Source of the DNA: Neomoorella stamsii
GTDB taxonomy: Bacteria > Bacillota > DSM-521 > Neomoorellales > Neomoorellaceae
Direction: 5' to 3'
Length of the DNA: 64,000 nt
Assembly (NCBI RefSeq): GCF_002995805.1
Contig: NZ_PVXL01000044.1
Coordinates: forward strand, 1-64,000
The stretch's first letter is position 1, and every line of letters starts with the position of its first letter. The notes beneath the pieces are model-generated. The model searched no databases. It was not told the DNA's origin and saw only the letters and a list, made by a program, of their open reading frames with translations. A program made the translations under genes and the position numbers. Below, piece by piece: positions 8,201 to 17,733 of the stretch.

Positions 8201-9523
8201 TTACCTGGTACAAACCAGCCGGGCCGGGACGACATCATTGCGCAGCAGGTCATTGTAATCTTCCCGTTTTAAAATCAGGTCGGCGTTTCCTTCCCGGACC
8301 AGGACGGCTGCCGGCCGGCCCAGGCGGTTATAATTGCTGGACATGGTGTAACCATAGGCGCCGGTACAGGAAATGACCAGGATATCGCCGGCCTCCACCC
8401 GGGGAAGATCCGCCTCCCAGATGAGCATATCGCCGGACTCGCAGCATTTACCGGTAATGGCTACCGTCTCTGTAGCCGGCAGATTGGCTTTATTGGCCAG
8501 GATGGCTTCGTATTTAGCCCCGTAAAGGGCGGGGCGAATGTTATCGGCCATACCGCCATCGACGGCCACATACTTGCGCACCCCGGGAATTTCTTTAATG
8601 GTACCCACGGTATAGGCAGTGCTGCCCGCCGGCCCGATAATGGCGCGGCCCGGCTCAACGATTACCAGGGGTTGAGGCAGGTTTAAGGCCCGGGCTTCCT
8701 CCCTGACCCGAGTAAGGATTGTTTCCGCATAGGCACTAACTGGCCGGGGATGGTCCTCAGCAGTATAATATATGCCAAAACCGCCTCCCAGATCAAGCTC
8801 GGAGGTAATCAATCCCGTCGCTTCTTTAATGGCGGCGGCCAGCTCCAGCATGACGGCAGCCGCCTGGCTGTAGGGTTCCAGCTCAAAGATCTGGGAACCA
8901 ATGTGGCAGTGTAAACCCTTGAACTCAATACCTGGTAAATCCTTTAGTCGCCTGGCGGCCTCCAGGGCCTGGCCATTGGGCAGGGTAAAGCCAAACTTGG
9001 AGTCAATCTGGCCGGTACGGATATAATGATGGGTATGGGCTTCAATCCCCGGTGTCACCCTTAAAATTACCCGCGCTACCTGGCCCCGTTCCGTACTCAA
9101 GCGGCTTAAAAGCTCCAGCTCGGCAAAATTATCAACTACAAACCGCCCTATCCCGGCCTCCAGGGCCTGGCAGAGTTCAGCATAGCTTTTATTGTTGCCA
9201 TGGAAGTAGATGTTTTCTACCGGAAAACCGGCCGCCAGGGCCGTATAAAGTTCGCCTCCGGAAACCACATCCAATCCTAGGCCTTCACTGGCGATAATCC
9301 GGCACATGGCGGTAGTCAAAAATGCCTTGCCGGCGTAGATAACCCTGGCCAGGCCTTCTTGCACGCCAAAGGCCCGGTAAAACTCCCGGCAGTTGTTGCG
9401 GATACAGTCTTCATCAAAGATATAAAGGGGAGTGCCGAATTCCCGGGCGAGTTCGACAACCTCGCAGCCCCCGATGGTAAGACGGCCTTTCGCATTTACC
9501 TGCATGGTACCCTGCAAGTGCAT
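8201..9523 (-). CDS. lysA: Diaminopimelate decarboxylase
   Basis: A PLP-dependent fold-III enzyme that decarboxylates meso-diaminopimelate to L-lysine. The Schiff-base lysine is in VIYAGKAFL, the Gly-rich phosphate loop is GGGFGIYY, EPGRAI follows, and the partner-chain cysteine is in GKCCESGD. At 440 residues it has the standard length. The ATG at 9523 follows AGGAG at a slightly long distance; the ATG at 9505 is an alternative. It is the first gene of the reverse-strand housekeeping block. Confidence 0.95.
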   Translation of the reverse strand: MHLQGTMQVNAKGRLTIGGCEVVELAREFGTPLYIFDEDCIRNNCREFYRAFGVQEGLARVIYAGKAFLTTAMCRIIASEGLGLDVVSGGELYTALAAGFPVENIYFHGNNKSYAELCQALEAGIGRFVVDNFAELELLSRLSTERGQVARVILRVTPGIEAHTHHYIRTGQIDSKFGFTLPNGQALEAARRLKDLPGIEFKGLHCHIGSQIFELEPYSQAAAVMLELAAAIKEATGLITSELDLGGGFGIYYTAEDHPRPVSAYAETILTRVREEARALNLPQPLVIVEPGRAIIGPAGSTAYTVGTIKEIPGVRKYVAVDGGMADNIRPALYGAKYEAILANKANLPATETVAITGKCCESGDMLIWEADLPRVEAGDILVISCTGAYGYTMSSNYNRLGRPAAVLVREGNADLILKREDYNDLLRNDVVPARLVCTR

Positions 9524-9587
9524 TAAAACCGGTTACTCCTTTCACCCAATATACTCTCATTTTAACCGAGGCTGCCTGCTATGTCTA

Positions 9588-9620
9588 GAAAAATTAAGGG
9601 AACCTCCGCCGGTTCCCTTT
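9588..9620 (-). terminator. Terminator hairpin after the GT4 gene
   Basis: On the reverse strand GGGAACC pairs with GGTTCCC around a short GC loop and is followed by TTAATTTTT. It lies between the glycosyltransferase stop and lysA. Confidence 0.7.
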
Positions 9621-9651
9621 CATTTCTTATTAAATTCCAGTTTTTATTGTC

Positions 9652-10842
9652 CTAACTGGCCCGGGGCAGGGCCAGTAACTGGCTGTATACCGCCAGGGTG
9701 TTGCGGGCCATGACGGCCGTAGTGAAGTTTTCTTCAGCCAGGCGGCGGCCATTCTGGCCCATGGCCGTGCCTACCTCCGGATTCCGCAGCAAGAAGGTTG
9801 TATAGCGGGCCAATTCCTGGTAGTTACCCATGGAGACTAAAAAGCCGTTATAACCGGGACGGATTATCTCCGGCATACCACCGGCCCGGCTGACAATAAT
9901 GGGCCTGGCCGTGGCCATGGCTTCCAGCATTACCAGGCCGAAGGGCTCCTGGAAAGACGACGGGTAAAGGCAAACCTCGGCTGCTTTATACACCGCAGGG
10001 ATTTCCTGCCAGGGGAAGAAGCGGATAAAGACATTCTCTTCCAGGTCCAGGCTGGCAATGAGGTCCTGGATCCAGGCTACTTCCGCCGGTTGTTTCTGGC
10101 CCCAGTCGACGGTATTGGTAGTACCGGCCAGAATCAGTAAAACGTTGGGAATTTCCCGGCGGATAAGATCAAGGGCGCGTATGCTGACGTCACATCCCTT
10201 GGCCCGGCTCATGCGGGCAGGATGGAAAACAAGCCGCCGGTCCCGCCATGCCGGATAGGTGGCATAGATGGCCTGGATATCCGCCTGGGAAGGTGGCCGG
10301 AAGGTGGTCGTGTCGGTACCGTGGTAAACTACCGTCAGCCGCTCGGGAGGAAAGCCATTTACCATCAGTTCCTGGCGTATGTAATGGCTGACGGCTATAA
10401 CCTGGTCCCAGCCTTGAGCCAGGGTATTCATCCTTGCCCACAGTTCGTCTTCCCAGACATTATGGGCAGTGAGGACGAGGGGCCAGCCGTGGCGGTGGCA
10501 GATTTCCTGGAGACTGGCAGCATGGACAAAGCTAAAGTAATGGAAGTTATGGGCGTGAACAATGTCGGGCCTGCATTCCAGTAAAAATTTTTCTAGCAGC
10601 TGCTTGATTTCCCCCGCCCTGGCTTCAATGGTTTCCGGGGTTAAAGAGTTCAGATCAAGTAAAGGTGAACGCTTAATGGTTACTCCCCGCCAGCTTTCTC
10701 TCTCCGGGGTGCCGGGGGCTGTGGCTGTAAGGAGGCTTACCTGGTGCCCCTGCTGGACCAGGTAAGGGCACAGAAGGGCCAGGTGGGATTCCACTCCCCC
10801 AATGATCGGTGGAAAAGCCCAGTGTAACATGGCAATGCGCAT
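9652..10842 (-). CDS. Glycosyltransferase, family 4 (GT-B fold)
   Basis: A 396-residue GT4 enzyme. The N-terminal Rossmann domain carries PPIIGGVESHLA (residues 11-22) and DIVHAHNFHY. The C-terminal nucleotide-sugar domain carries HPARMSRAKG and the EX7E-type block EPFGLVMLEAMATARP near residue 305. Donor and acceptor are unknown; sucrose-, trehalose- or polysaccharide-forming GT4 enzymes share these motifs. It lies downstream of a debranching-enzyme gene and next to otsAB-galU, which suggests a role in storage or compatible sugars. A consensus promoter sits just upstream. Confidence 0.85.
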   Translation of the reverse strand: MRIAMLHWAFPPIIGGVESHLALLCPYLVQQGHQVSLLTATAPGTPERESWRGVTIKRSPLLDLNSLTPETIEARAGEIKQLLEKFLLECRPDIVHAHNFHYFSFVHAASLQEICHRHGWPLVLTAHNVWEDELWARMNTLAQGWDQVIAVSHYIRQELMVNGFPPERLTVVYHGTDTTTFRPPSQADIQAIYATYPAWRDRRLVFHPARMSRAKGCDVSIRALDLIRREIPNVLLILAGTTNTVDWGQKQPAEVAWIQDLIASLDLEENVFIRFFPWQEIPAVYKAAEVCLYPSSFQEPFGLVMLEAMATARPIIVSRAGGMPEIIRPGYNGFLVSMGNYQELARYTTFLLRNPEVGTAMGQNGRRLAEENFTTAVMARNTLAVYSQLLALPRAS

Positions 10843-10885
10843 ATTACATCAGCCTCCCATTGTTAAGAAAAATTACCAGCTTTAT

Positions 10886-10913
10886 TTTATATAATGTCCC
10901 TGCTGAAAGTCAA
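10886..10913 (-). promoter_or_regulatory. Sigma-A-type promoter for the GT4 gene
   Basis: On the reverse strand TTGACT (10908-10913) and TATAAA (10886-10891) are separated by 16 bases, upstream of the glycosyltransferase start at 10842. Confidence 0.6.
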
Positions 10914-10928
10914 TAAAGGGCAAACCCT

Positions 10929-13091
10929 TCAGGCTTCAATGATGACTTTAATAGCACCCTCTTTCTTCAAAACATGGGCAAAAATTCGCCCCTCCTTTTC
11001 TTCAAAAGCTAAATCAAGACGGCTACCGGCCACAGCCAGATTTTTGATTTCCACCCTCCTGGTGCCGGGTATTAATATGGGCCGGGATATATAAAGGGTA
11101 CTATCCCGTAACTCGATGCCTAGCAAATGCTGGAGGAAGGCAAACAGGCTGCCTACCGCCCAGGCCTGTGGGTCACAGGCCACAGGGTAACGCACCGGCC
11201 CGCTCAGGCCCCGGCGGGTAAAGCCGCAAAACAATTCCGGCCAGCGACGGTAATTAAAGTAAGAACTGGCGGCGAAAAGGCCGCCGGCCAGCCGTGATAA
11301 CTCCTCCAGGCATTGATAGCGGCGCAGGCCGGCAGCTATAATGGCATTATCATGGGGCCAGACGGAACCGTTATGGTAACTCATGGGGTTATAGGCCTTT
11401 TCCTTTTTGCTCATGGTGCGGATACCCCAGCCGGAATAAAAGTCCCCGGCCAGCAGGCGCCGGGCCACCCTCCGTGCCCGCTCTGGTTCCAGGATACCGG
11501 TAAAAAGGGCGTGGCCGCCGTTGGAGACCAGGGTGGTAAGGGGTCTTTTTTTACCATCCAGGGCAAAAATCAAGTAGCCCTCTTCTTCCAGCCAGAAATC
11601 CCGGTTGAAGCGCATTTTTAACCTGCTGGCCCGCGACTTCAGTTCAGCCGCCGTCATTTTGTCCCCCAGGACCGTTAATAAATGGGCGGCTTCCAGGAGG
11701 GCCAGGTAGTAGTAAGCCTGGACTTCTACCAGGGCTACAGGGCCTTCAGGGATGCGCCCTTCCCGGTCGACTACGGCATCCCAGGAATCTTTCCACCCCT
11801 GGTTGGTCAGGCCTGCGGGCGATTCCCGCCAGTATTCCAGGTACCCGTCACCATCTAAATCGCCGTAACGCAGGCACCAGTGCAGGCAACGCCGTAAAGG
11901 GGTAGCCATTTCCTGCAGCAGGTCCTGATCTAAAGTCCACCTGTAGGCGGCAGCAAGGAGGATAATAAACCACAGGGTGGCATCTATGGAACCATAATAG
12001 GGGCTGTGGGGTACTTCCTGGCAGCGGGTCATCTCGCCTCGCCGCAATTCATGGAGGATTTTTCCCGGCCTTTCTTCCCGCCATTTGTCCACCTGCTTCC
12101 CCTGATAGCGAGCCAGGAAACGCAGGGTATGGCGGGCCAGGTCGGGGTTTAAGATAAGGGCCTGCCAGGAAGTGATGAGAGAATCCCGGCCAAAAGGAGC
12201 GGTATACCACGGTATCCCGGCCGCAATAATTTTCCCCTCCCCGGGATAATCAATTTCCAGGGCCTTCAGGTCGGTGATGGCCGTGCGGAACATATCATTA
12301 ATAAAATTGTTATCCGTCCAGATCTGGGTGGATTGCTTTTGCCACAGGTGGTAGGAGCTGGCCAGTTCTATGGTGGCCACTGAAAAAAGGTCGCTGATAT
12401 GCGTGGCCGGGGACAGGTTTTGCCCGTCAGGTTCAATCTTTAAGTGCAGGTAAATCTTTTTCTGGGGTGGCAGGATAAGGTCATAAGTAACTTCTGCCTG
12501 GCCTGGCCGGGCTACAATACCGGCTGGTGCCGGTTCAAAGGTAATATGCGTGGTCCGGATCACCTCGTCCAGGCCCTGGTAGGCGAGGATTAATCCCTGG
12601 GGGTGAACTCCTGTTTTCAACAACTCTCCCCGGCGCTGGCGCTGGCTGCCACGAACTTCAAAAACATCCCGGAAATCAGCACCAATGGAGAAATGAAGGT
12701 TTATATTCACGGGAAAAGGATTAAAATTGATCAAGCGTAAGCGTTGATAGAGGGCCCCTTTAATCAGCCGCAAAAGGCGGAGGTGGATGGTCTGGGCTGA
12801 TACTACTTTACCATCAGGTAAGGCAAAAACAGGATTAGTTAATTCAATCTGGGCAAAATGGCTGTCGCGCACGGAGGAAGAAAGGAAAACAGGTCGCCGC
12901 CCGCCGGCCCGGAGTTCCAGGCAGTTTAAGTAACGGGTATCATTATAATACAGGCCCAGGCTGCCATTATCCTGGTCAATAATTGAACCATCCGGCAGGG
13001 AGATAACGAAAATACTCCCCTCTTTAAGTACCTCTGTTTGGGGTTCAAAAACGCAGGGGTTATTACGTAAATCCAGCTGCGTTTCCAGCAT
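10929..13091 (-). CDS. Glycogen debranching enzyme / amylo-alpha-1,6-glucosidase
   Basis: A 720-residue protein with an N-terminal beta-sandwich (GDE_N-type; LPDGSIIDQDNGSLGLYYND near residue 31) and an alpha/alpha-barrel GH133-like catalytic half. Diagnostic blocks are APFGRDSLITSW near residue 300, SYHNGSVWPHDNAIIA near 570 and CDPQAWAVGSLF near 650. Such enzymes hydrolyse alpha-1,6 branches of glycogen or related glucans in the cytoplasm. The start ATG follows GGAGGG. With the GH15 enzyme and otsAB-galU in the window, it fits glucan turnover linked to trehalose. Confidence 0.88.
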   Translation of the reverse strand: MLETQLDLRNNPCVFEPQTEVLKEGSIFVISLPDGSIIDQDNGSLGLYYNDTRYLNCLELRAGGRRPVFLSSSVRDSHFAQIELTNPVFALPDGKVVSAQTIHLRLLRLIKGALYQRLRLINFNPFPVNINLHFSIGADFRDVFEVRGSQRQRRGELLKTGVHPQGLILAYQGLDEVIRTTHITFEPAPAGIVARPGQAEVTYDLILPPQKKIYLHLKIEPDGQNLSPATHISDLFSVATIELASSYHLWQKQSTQIWTDNNFINDMFRTAITDLKALEIDYPGEGKIIAAGIPWYTAPFGRDSLITSWQALILNPDLARHTLRFLARYQGKQVDKWREERPGKILHELRRGEMTRCQEVPHSPYYGSIDATLWFIILLAAAYRWTLDQDLLQEMATPLRRCLHWCLRYGDLDGDGYLEYWRESPAGLTNQGWKDSWDAVVDREGRIPEGPVALVEVQAYYYLALLEAAHLLTVLGDKMTAAELKSRASRLKMRFNRDFWLEEEGYLIFALDGKKRPLTTLVSNGGHALFTGILEPERARRVARRLLAGDFYSGWGIRTMSKKEKAYNPMSYHNGSVWPHDNAIIAAGLRRYQCLEELSRLAGGLFAASSYFNYRRWPELFCGFTRRGLSGPVRYPVACDPQAWAVGSLFAFLQHLLGIELRDSTLYISRPILIPGTRRVEIKNLAVAGSRLDLAFEEKEGRIFAHVLKKEGAIKVIIEA

Positions 13092-13170
13092 ATCCTACCC
13101 TCCAGGCTTTTTTCGTAAGAATTCGGCAGGTATCCTGGCATATCCTTCCTAAAATAAAAGGACTTAATAT

Positions 13171-13198
13171 TTGCATTTCATTACCAGTATGATATAAT
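13171..13198 (+). promoter_or_regulatory. Sigma-A-type promoter of the otsA operon
   Basis: TTGCAT (13171-13176) and TATAAT (13193-13198) are 16 bases apart, just upstream of the riboswitch. Confidence 0.7.
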
Positions 13199-13209
13199 AA
13201 ATTTGTATA

Positions 13210-13352
13210 TCCTAGAACGCTGAATTGCGGTACGCAGCCGTAAGCGGGGGACCCATTTTCCGGGGTGAATCTTGCCGGTTAATTCCGGTGAGTAGGGCTA
13301 ACCTTCAGCCCGAATCCGTCAGCTAACTTCGTAAGCGTGGAAGGGGATATAT
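13210..13352 (+). promoter_or_regulatory. c-di-AMP riboswitch (ydaO/yuaA class)
   Basis: The conserved ydaO/yuaA blocks appear in order: CGCTGAAT and GCGGTACGCAGCCG, then AAGCGGGGGACCCA, GGGGTGAATC, TAGGGCTAACCTTCAGCC, CGAATCCGTCAGCTAAC, TTCGTAAGCGT and GGAAGGGGA. This RNA binds two c-di-AMP molecules and is typically an OFF switch. Here it lies between a promoter and a terminator ahead of otsA-otsB-galU, so high c-di-AMP should reduce trehalose synthesis. Boundaries are approximate. Confidence 0.94.
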
Positions 13353-13362
13353 CGGTACTTTC

Positions 13363-13399
13363 ATACCCCGGTCCCCCGGGGTTTAATTTTATTTTAAAG
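13363..13399 (+). terminator. Intrinsic terminator of the c-di-AMP riboswitch expression platform
   Basis: ACCCCGG pairs with CCCGGGGT across a 2-3 base loop, followed by TTAATTTTATTTT. It is placed directly after the aptamer and before the AAGGAGGT site of otsA. Confidence 0.8.
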
Positions 13400-13449
13400 G
13401 AGTGAAGTGGATCCCGACAACAGGCACAGGCTAAAAGGAGGTATGCTAA

Positions 13450-14907
13450 GTGGCTAAAAAACAGGCTCCTAAAATTATTATGGTTTCCAACCGGGGTGCG
13501 TACAATTTGCAAGCCACTGACAGCGGTATCCAACCTGTACCGGCCATCAGCGGCCTGGTCTCGGCAGTAGAACCTTTCTTGAAGGAAAAGGGCGGCGTCT
13601 GGGTTGCCTGGGGCGGGCGTGAAGCGCCGCAGGAGAATAGCCCCGGGGTACGTTTACCGGTGCCCCAGGAAGATCCGGCCTATACCTTCCTGGAGGTTCC
13701 CCTGACTGCCGGGGAAATAAAGCTTTATTACCACGGTTTTACCAACGGCGCCCTGTGGCCCCTGTGCCATTATTTTTTAGAAAAGTGTCGTTATAACTCC
13801 CAGGAATGGTCAACTTATGTTCGAGTTAACGCCAAATTTGCGGATGCTGCGCTTATGGAAGCCAGGGAAGGCGATACCGTCTGGGTCAACGACTATCACC
13901 TGGCCCTGGTACCGGCCCAAATCCGCCACCGCAAGCCGCAATTAAGGCAGTTCTTTTTCTGGCATATCCCCTTTCCCCACCACGATCTCCTGGCCACCCT
14001 CCCCTGGGCGCCCCAAATCTTGCGCGGTCTCCTGGGGACAGATGTCCTGGGCTTTCATTTGCAATCTTATGTCGATAATTTCCTGAATGCCGTCGCCACC
14101 CTGCTGGGTGCCCGGGTTGATTTTGAGCACAATGTTGTCTACTGGCAGCAGCGGCGCATCCATGTCGGTGCCTGGCCCATGGGTGTCGATTACCAGGCCT
14201 TCCAGCGCCAGGCATTGAACCCTGGGACCCGGGCCCGGGCTGAAACCTTGCGCAGCCAGCTCGGCGTAGAACACCTGGCCCTGAGTGTAGAGAGGCTGGA
14301 TTATACCAAGGGTATCCTGGAAAGGCTGCTGGCCTGGGAACGCCTGCTGGAAGAAGTACCCGAATGGCGCGGCCGGGCGGCCCTGGTCCAGATTGCCGTA
14401 CCCAGCCGGACGGCCGTACCGGCCTACCGCCGGCTAAAGGAAGAAGTAGAAGCTGCCGTGGGTCGGATCAACGGCCGCTTCAGCGAAGGTAGTTATCGCC
14501 CCGTCCACTACTTCTGGCGGGGCCTGCCCCGGCAGGAGCTGGTAGCCTATTACCTTGCAGCCGATGTCATGCTGGTTACGCCTTTAAGGGATGGCCTGAA
14601 CCTGGTGGCTAAAGAATACGTGGCTTCCCGCCGTGATAGCAGCGGGGTCCTGGTCTTAAGCCGCTTCGCCGGTGCCGCCCAGGAACTGAAGGGTGCTGTC
14701 CTCGTCAACCCCTATGATATTGATGGCATGGCCATGATTTTAAATACAGCCCTCAATATGAGCCGGGCCGAGCAGGAAAAAAGGATGCGCCTGTTGCAGG
14801 AAAAGGTGCGCCGCCATGATATCCGCTGGTGGTTGACCTGTTTCCACCAGGCCATGATGGCCCGGGAAGAGGAAACGGCAGATGTCTCCGGCTCAGCTGG
14901 CAGCTAA
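13450..14907 (+). CDS. otsA: Alpha,alpha-trehalose-6-phosphate synthase (GT20)
   Basis: A 485-residue GT20 retaining glucosyltransferase that joins NDP-glucose and glucose 6-phosphate into trehalose 6-phosphate. Motifs include VSNRGAYN at the N-terminus, [16 protein letters not shown] near residue 145, [10 protein letters not shown] near 280 and the donor-site block [15 protein letters not shown] near 378. The start is GTG behind AAGGAGGT. The stop lies inside otsB (26-base overlap), so the two are translationally coupled. It is under the c-di-AMP riboswitch upstream. Confidence 0.95.
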   Translation: MAKKQAPKIIMVSNRGAYNLQATDSGIQPVPAISGLVSAVEPFLKEKGGVWVAWGGREAPQENSPGVRLPVPQEDPAYTFLEVPLTAGEIKLYYHGFTNGALWPLCHYFLEKCRYNSQEWSTYVRVNAKFADAALMEAREGDTVWVNDYHLALVPAQIRHRKPQLRQFFFWHIPFPHHDLLATLPWAPQILRGLLGTDVLGFHLQSYVDNFLNAVATLLGARVDFEHNVVYWQQRRIHVGAWPMGVDYQAFQRQALNPGTRARAETLRSQLGVEHLALSVERLDYTKGILERLLAWERLLEEVPEWRGRAALVQIAVPSRTAVPAYRRLKEEVEAAVGRINGRFSEGSYRPVHYFWRGLPRQELVAYYLAADVMLVTPLRDGLNLVAKEYVASRRDSSGVLVLSRFAGAAQELKGAVLVNPYDIDGMAMILNTALNMSRAEQEKRMRLLQEKVRRHDIRWWLTCFHQAMMAREEETADVSGSAGS

Positions 14908-15637
14908 AGTCAGGGATTACCCTCAAGTGCTCCTCATGTTTGACTACGATGGCACCCTGGTCCCCCTGGCGCCCCGGCCAGAACTGGCCCGTCCCAGCCC
15001 CCGCCTCCTGACCTTGCTACGGCAACTGGTATCCAGGCCAGGCTTGCACCTGGCCATTATTAGTGGCCGGAGTTTAAGGAACCTGTTGGAGCTGCTGCCA
15101 GTCGCAGGGCTTTACTATGCCGGCCTGCACGGGGCAGAAGTAGCCACCCCGGAAGGGCGGGTCACCAACCTCCTGCCGCCCGGGCAAGAAGATATCCCCT
15201 GGGATGAAATTTTCAGGCTGGCCTGCCAGGTGGCAGCAGGTACTGCGGGCCTCTTTGTGGAAAATAAGGGTGAAGCTATTGCCCTGCATTACCGCCTGGC
15301 TGACCCACAGCTTGCTGCGGCAGCCCTGGAGCAGTTTCGCCAGGGGCTAAAACCCTTTTTAAATGACAATCTCGAACTGCTTCCCGGTCACAAAGTGCTG
15401 GAAGTTCGCCGCCAGGGGATTAACAAAGGCCTGGCCGTAGCCTACTTCACCAGGCAATGGCCGCGGGCATTACCCGTCTATTTAGGCGATGACCGGACTG
15501 ATGAAGATGCCTTCTCTGCTTTGCCCGCTGGCGGCCTGGCCATCCGTATCGGTAAACAGGTTGCCAGCCGGGCTCGTTATTTTTTACCATCCCCGGCAGC
15601 AGTTGTCCAGTTCCTGGAGCTTTTAACCTATTTTTAA
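14882..15637 (+). CDS. otsB: Trehalose-6-phosphate phosphatase (HAD family)
   Basis: A 251-residue HAD-superfamily phosphatase that releases trehalose from trehalose 6-phosphate. Motif I is MFDYDGTLVPL near residue 20, motif II IISGRS near 60, and motifs III/IV are the lysine in GINKGLAV and GDDRTDEDAF near 200. It overlaps otsA by 26 bases and is followed by galU, forming a complete UDP-glucose to trehalose unit. Confidence 0.94.
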   Translation: MSPAQLAAKVRDYPQVLLMFDYDGTLVPLAPRPELARPSPRLLTLLRQLVSRPGLHLAIISGRSLRNLLELLPVAGLYYAGLHGAEVATPEGRVTNLLPPGQEDIPWDEIFRLACQVAAGTAGLFVENKGEAIALHYRLADPQLAAAALEQFRQGLKPFLNDNLELLPGHKVLEVRRQGINKGLAVAYFTRQWPRALPVYLGDDRTDEDAFSALPAGGLAIRIGKQVASRARYFLPSPAAVVQFLELLTYF

Positions 15638-15709
15638 CACCAGGCCGGGTCTATCCTGGCCCTGGTAACATAAAGATAGTTTAGCATGCTAAAAACGAGG
15701 TGGTATTTG

Positions 15710-16618
15710 TTGTTAACGGTCAAGAAAGCCATTATTCCTGCTGCCGGCTGGGGCACCCGCTTCCTGCCGGCCACCAAGGCCCAACCCAAGGAAATGCTGC
15801 CTATTGTCGACAAGCCGGCCATCCAGTTTATCGTCGAAGAAGCCGTTAACGCCGGAGTAGAGGACATCCTTATTATTACTGGGAAAAACAAACGGGCCAT
15901 TGAGGATCACTTTGACCGTTCCCTGGAGCTGGAGAGTCTCCTGCGGGAAAAAGATAAAGAAGACCTGCTGGCCCTGGTGGAAGGTGTGGCTGAGCTGGCC
16001 GATATCCACTACATACGGCAGAAGGAACAGCTCGGCCTGGGCCACGCTGTTTATTGCGCCCGTAAATTTATCGGCCAGGAGCCCTTTGCCGTCCTACTGG
16101 GAGATGATATTATCGTCAATACCCCCTCCTGCCTGGAGCAAATGCTGGAGGTTTATAATGAAGTTAAAGCTGCCGTGATTGCCGTCCAGGAAGTGCCGCG
16201 AGAAGAAGTCAACCGTTACGGCGTCATTGAACCCCTGGAAATCAACGGCCGTCTCATTGAAGTTAAAGACTTGGTAGAAAAGCCGCGGCCGGAGGAAGCG
16301 CCCTCCAACCTGGCCGTCATCGGTCGCTACATCCTGGTGCCGGAGATCTTCCCCCTCTTGGCCGAGGTAAAACCCGGAGCTGGTGGGGAAATCCAGCTTA
16401 CTGATGCCCTGCGCCTGCTGGCCCGGGAGGAACGGGTTTATGCCTACCGTTTCCAGGGTAAGCGCTACGATATCGGTGATAAATTGGGCTTCCTCCAGGC
16501 CACGGTGGAATTCGCCCTGGCCCGGCCGGACCTGGCCGGCCCCTTCCGGGAATACCTGGCCGGTATAATCTCTTCGGCCCCGGGTAATCTGGATGTTGCT
16601 GCTGGCGAAGTTTCTTGA
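15710..16618 (+). CDS. galU: UTP--glucose-1-phosphate uridylyltransferase
   Basis: An enzyme of about 302 residues that makes UDP-glucose from glucose 1-phosphate and UTP. The nucleotide-binding signature [19 protein letters not shown] is at the N-terminus, followed by [12 protein letters not shown] near 115 and [19 protein letters not shown] near 195. The TTG at 15710, six bases after CGAGGTGG, is the best start; the ATG at 15686 lacks a ribosome-binding site. Its position behind otsAB suggests it supplies the donor sugar. Confidence 0.94.
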   Translation: MLTVKKAIIPAAGWGTRFLPATKAQPKEMLPIVDKPAIQFIVEEAVNAGVEDILIITGKNKRAIEDHFDRSLELESLLREKDKEDLLALVEGVAELADIHYIRQKEQLGLGHAVYCARKFIGQEPFAVLLGDDIIVNTPSCLEQMLEVYNEVKAAVIAVQEVPREEVNRYGVIEPLEINGRLIEVKDLVEKPRPEEAPSNLAVIGRYILVPEIFPLLAEVKPGAGGEIQLTDALRLLAREERVYAYRFQGKRYDIGDKLGFLQATVEFALARPDLAGPFREYLAGIISSAPGNLDVAAGEVS

Positions 16619-16665
16619 ACCTCCGGCCGGCCATACCATCCCGACCGGCGAACTGAGGCAGGATT

Positions 16666-17625
16666 CTATACTGCCACTGCGTTACTCCATTTACCGCAGC
16701 GGTCACCCCAGCGGGCCAGGACTTGCCTCCCTTCCCGCAGTTCTACCACTTCACAGTGGTTGGCGCAGCCCTGGCATTCAAAACCGCCGCTACGGAATTC
16801 CCGCTCAGTAAGCTCAAAGCCCCGGAAGGCGCTTGCCTTAGGCCGTATTTCCCTGGCCAGCAGGGCGGCGCCCAAGGCCCCCATGACCCCATAATGTTCC
16901 GGGACGATTACCTCCGTCCCCAGGGCGCGGTTAAAGGCCTGGCGCATGCCGGCATTGGCCGCCACCCCGCCCTGGAAGACCACGGGCGGGAGGATTTCCT
17001 TGCCCTTGCCGACGTTGTTCAAATAGTTACGCACCAGGGCTTCGCATAACCCGGCGATAATATCCTCCAGGGGATGGCCCTGTTGCTGTTTATGAATCAT
17101 GTCAGATTCGGCAAAGACGGCGCAGCGGCCGGCAATGCGTACGGGGCTCCGGGATTCCAGGGCGCGGCGGCCGAACTCTTCGATGGGAATCCCTAAGCGG
17201 GCCGCCTGCTGGTCCAGGAAGGAGCCGGTGCCGGCGGCGCATACTGTATTCATGGCAAAGTCCGTCACTATGCCCTGGCGGAGAATGATAATCTTGGAAT
17301 CCTGACCGCCGATCTCCAGCACCGTCTGCACTCCGGGCACAGCGTAACTGGCAGCTACGGCGTGGGCGGTTATTTCGTTTTTGACTACATCGGCCCCCAC
17401 CATGACGGCTGCCAGGGTTCGACCGCTGCCGGTAGTGCCTACACCGGCAACGCTTATATCTTTACCTAGAGTGGCTACCAGCTGGCGCAAGCCCTCCTGG
17501 ATTGCCTGGAGGGGCTGGCCACGGGTACGGAGGTAAACAGAGCTAAGGACGTTACCCTGTTCGTCCAGGGCTACGATATTAGTGCTGACTGAGCCAACAT
17601 CTATACCAAGGTAAATCGTTGGCAT
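16666..17625 (-). CDS. 2-hydroxyacyl-CoA dehydratase-type activase (BadF/BadG/HgdC ATPase)
   Basis: A 319-residue ASKHA-fold ATPase. N-terminal phosphate loop GIDVGSVSTN, second loop GTTGSGR, EIGGQDSKII, and the Fe-S cysteine in NTVCAAGTGSFLDQQ plus GRCAVFAESDMIH. The C-terminal 50 residues add a cysteine cluster (CQGCANHCEVVE) seen in stand-alone activases. Family members use ATP to deliver an electron to a partner Fe-S dehydratase or reductase. The partners are presumably the two proteins encoded just upstream. The physiological substrate is unknown. Confidence 0.85.
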   Translation of the reverse strand: MPTIYLGIDVGSVSTNIVALDEQGNVLSSVYLRTRGQPLQAIQEGLRQLVATLGKDISVAGVGTTGSGRTLAAVMVGADVVKNEITAHAVAASYAVPGVQTVLEIGGQDSKIIILRQGIVTDFAMNTVCAAGTGSFLDQQAARLGIPIEEFGRRALESRSPVRIAGRCAVFAESDMIHKQQQGHPLEDIIAGLCEALVRNYLNNVGKGKEILPPVVFQGGVAANAGMRQAFNRALGTEVIVPEHYGVMGALGAALLAREIRPKASAFRGFELTEREFRSGGFECQGCANHCEVVELREGRQVLARWGDRCGKWSNAVAV

Positions 17626-17733
17626 GTTATCAACTCCTCGGAATAGTTTTTGCCGGGGGTATGTCCCTCGCCGCTCAGAAGCTACGCACCGAAGGCTCCC
17701 TCAGGCGTGCCTTATGCGGCAGCAACGGTAACC

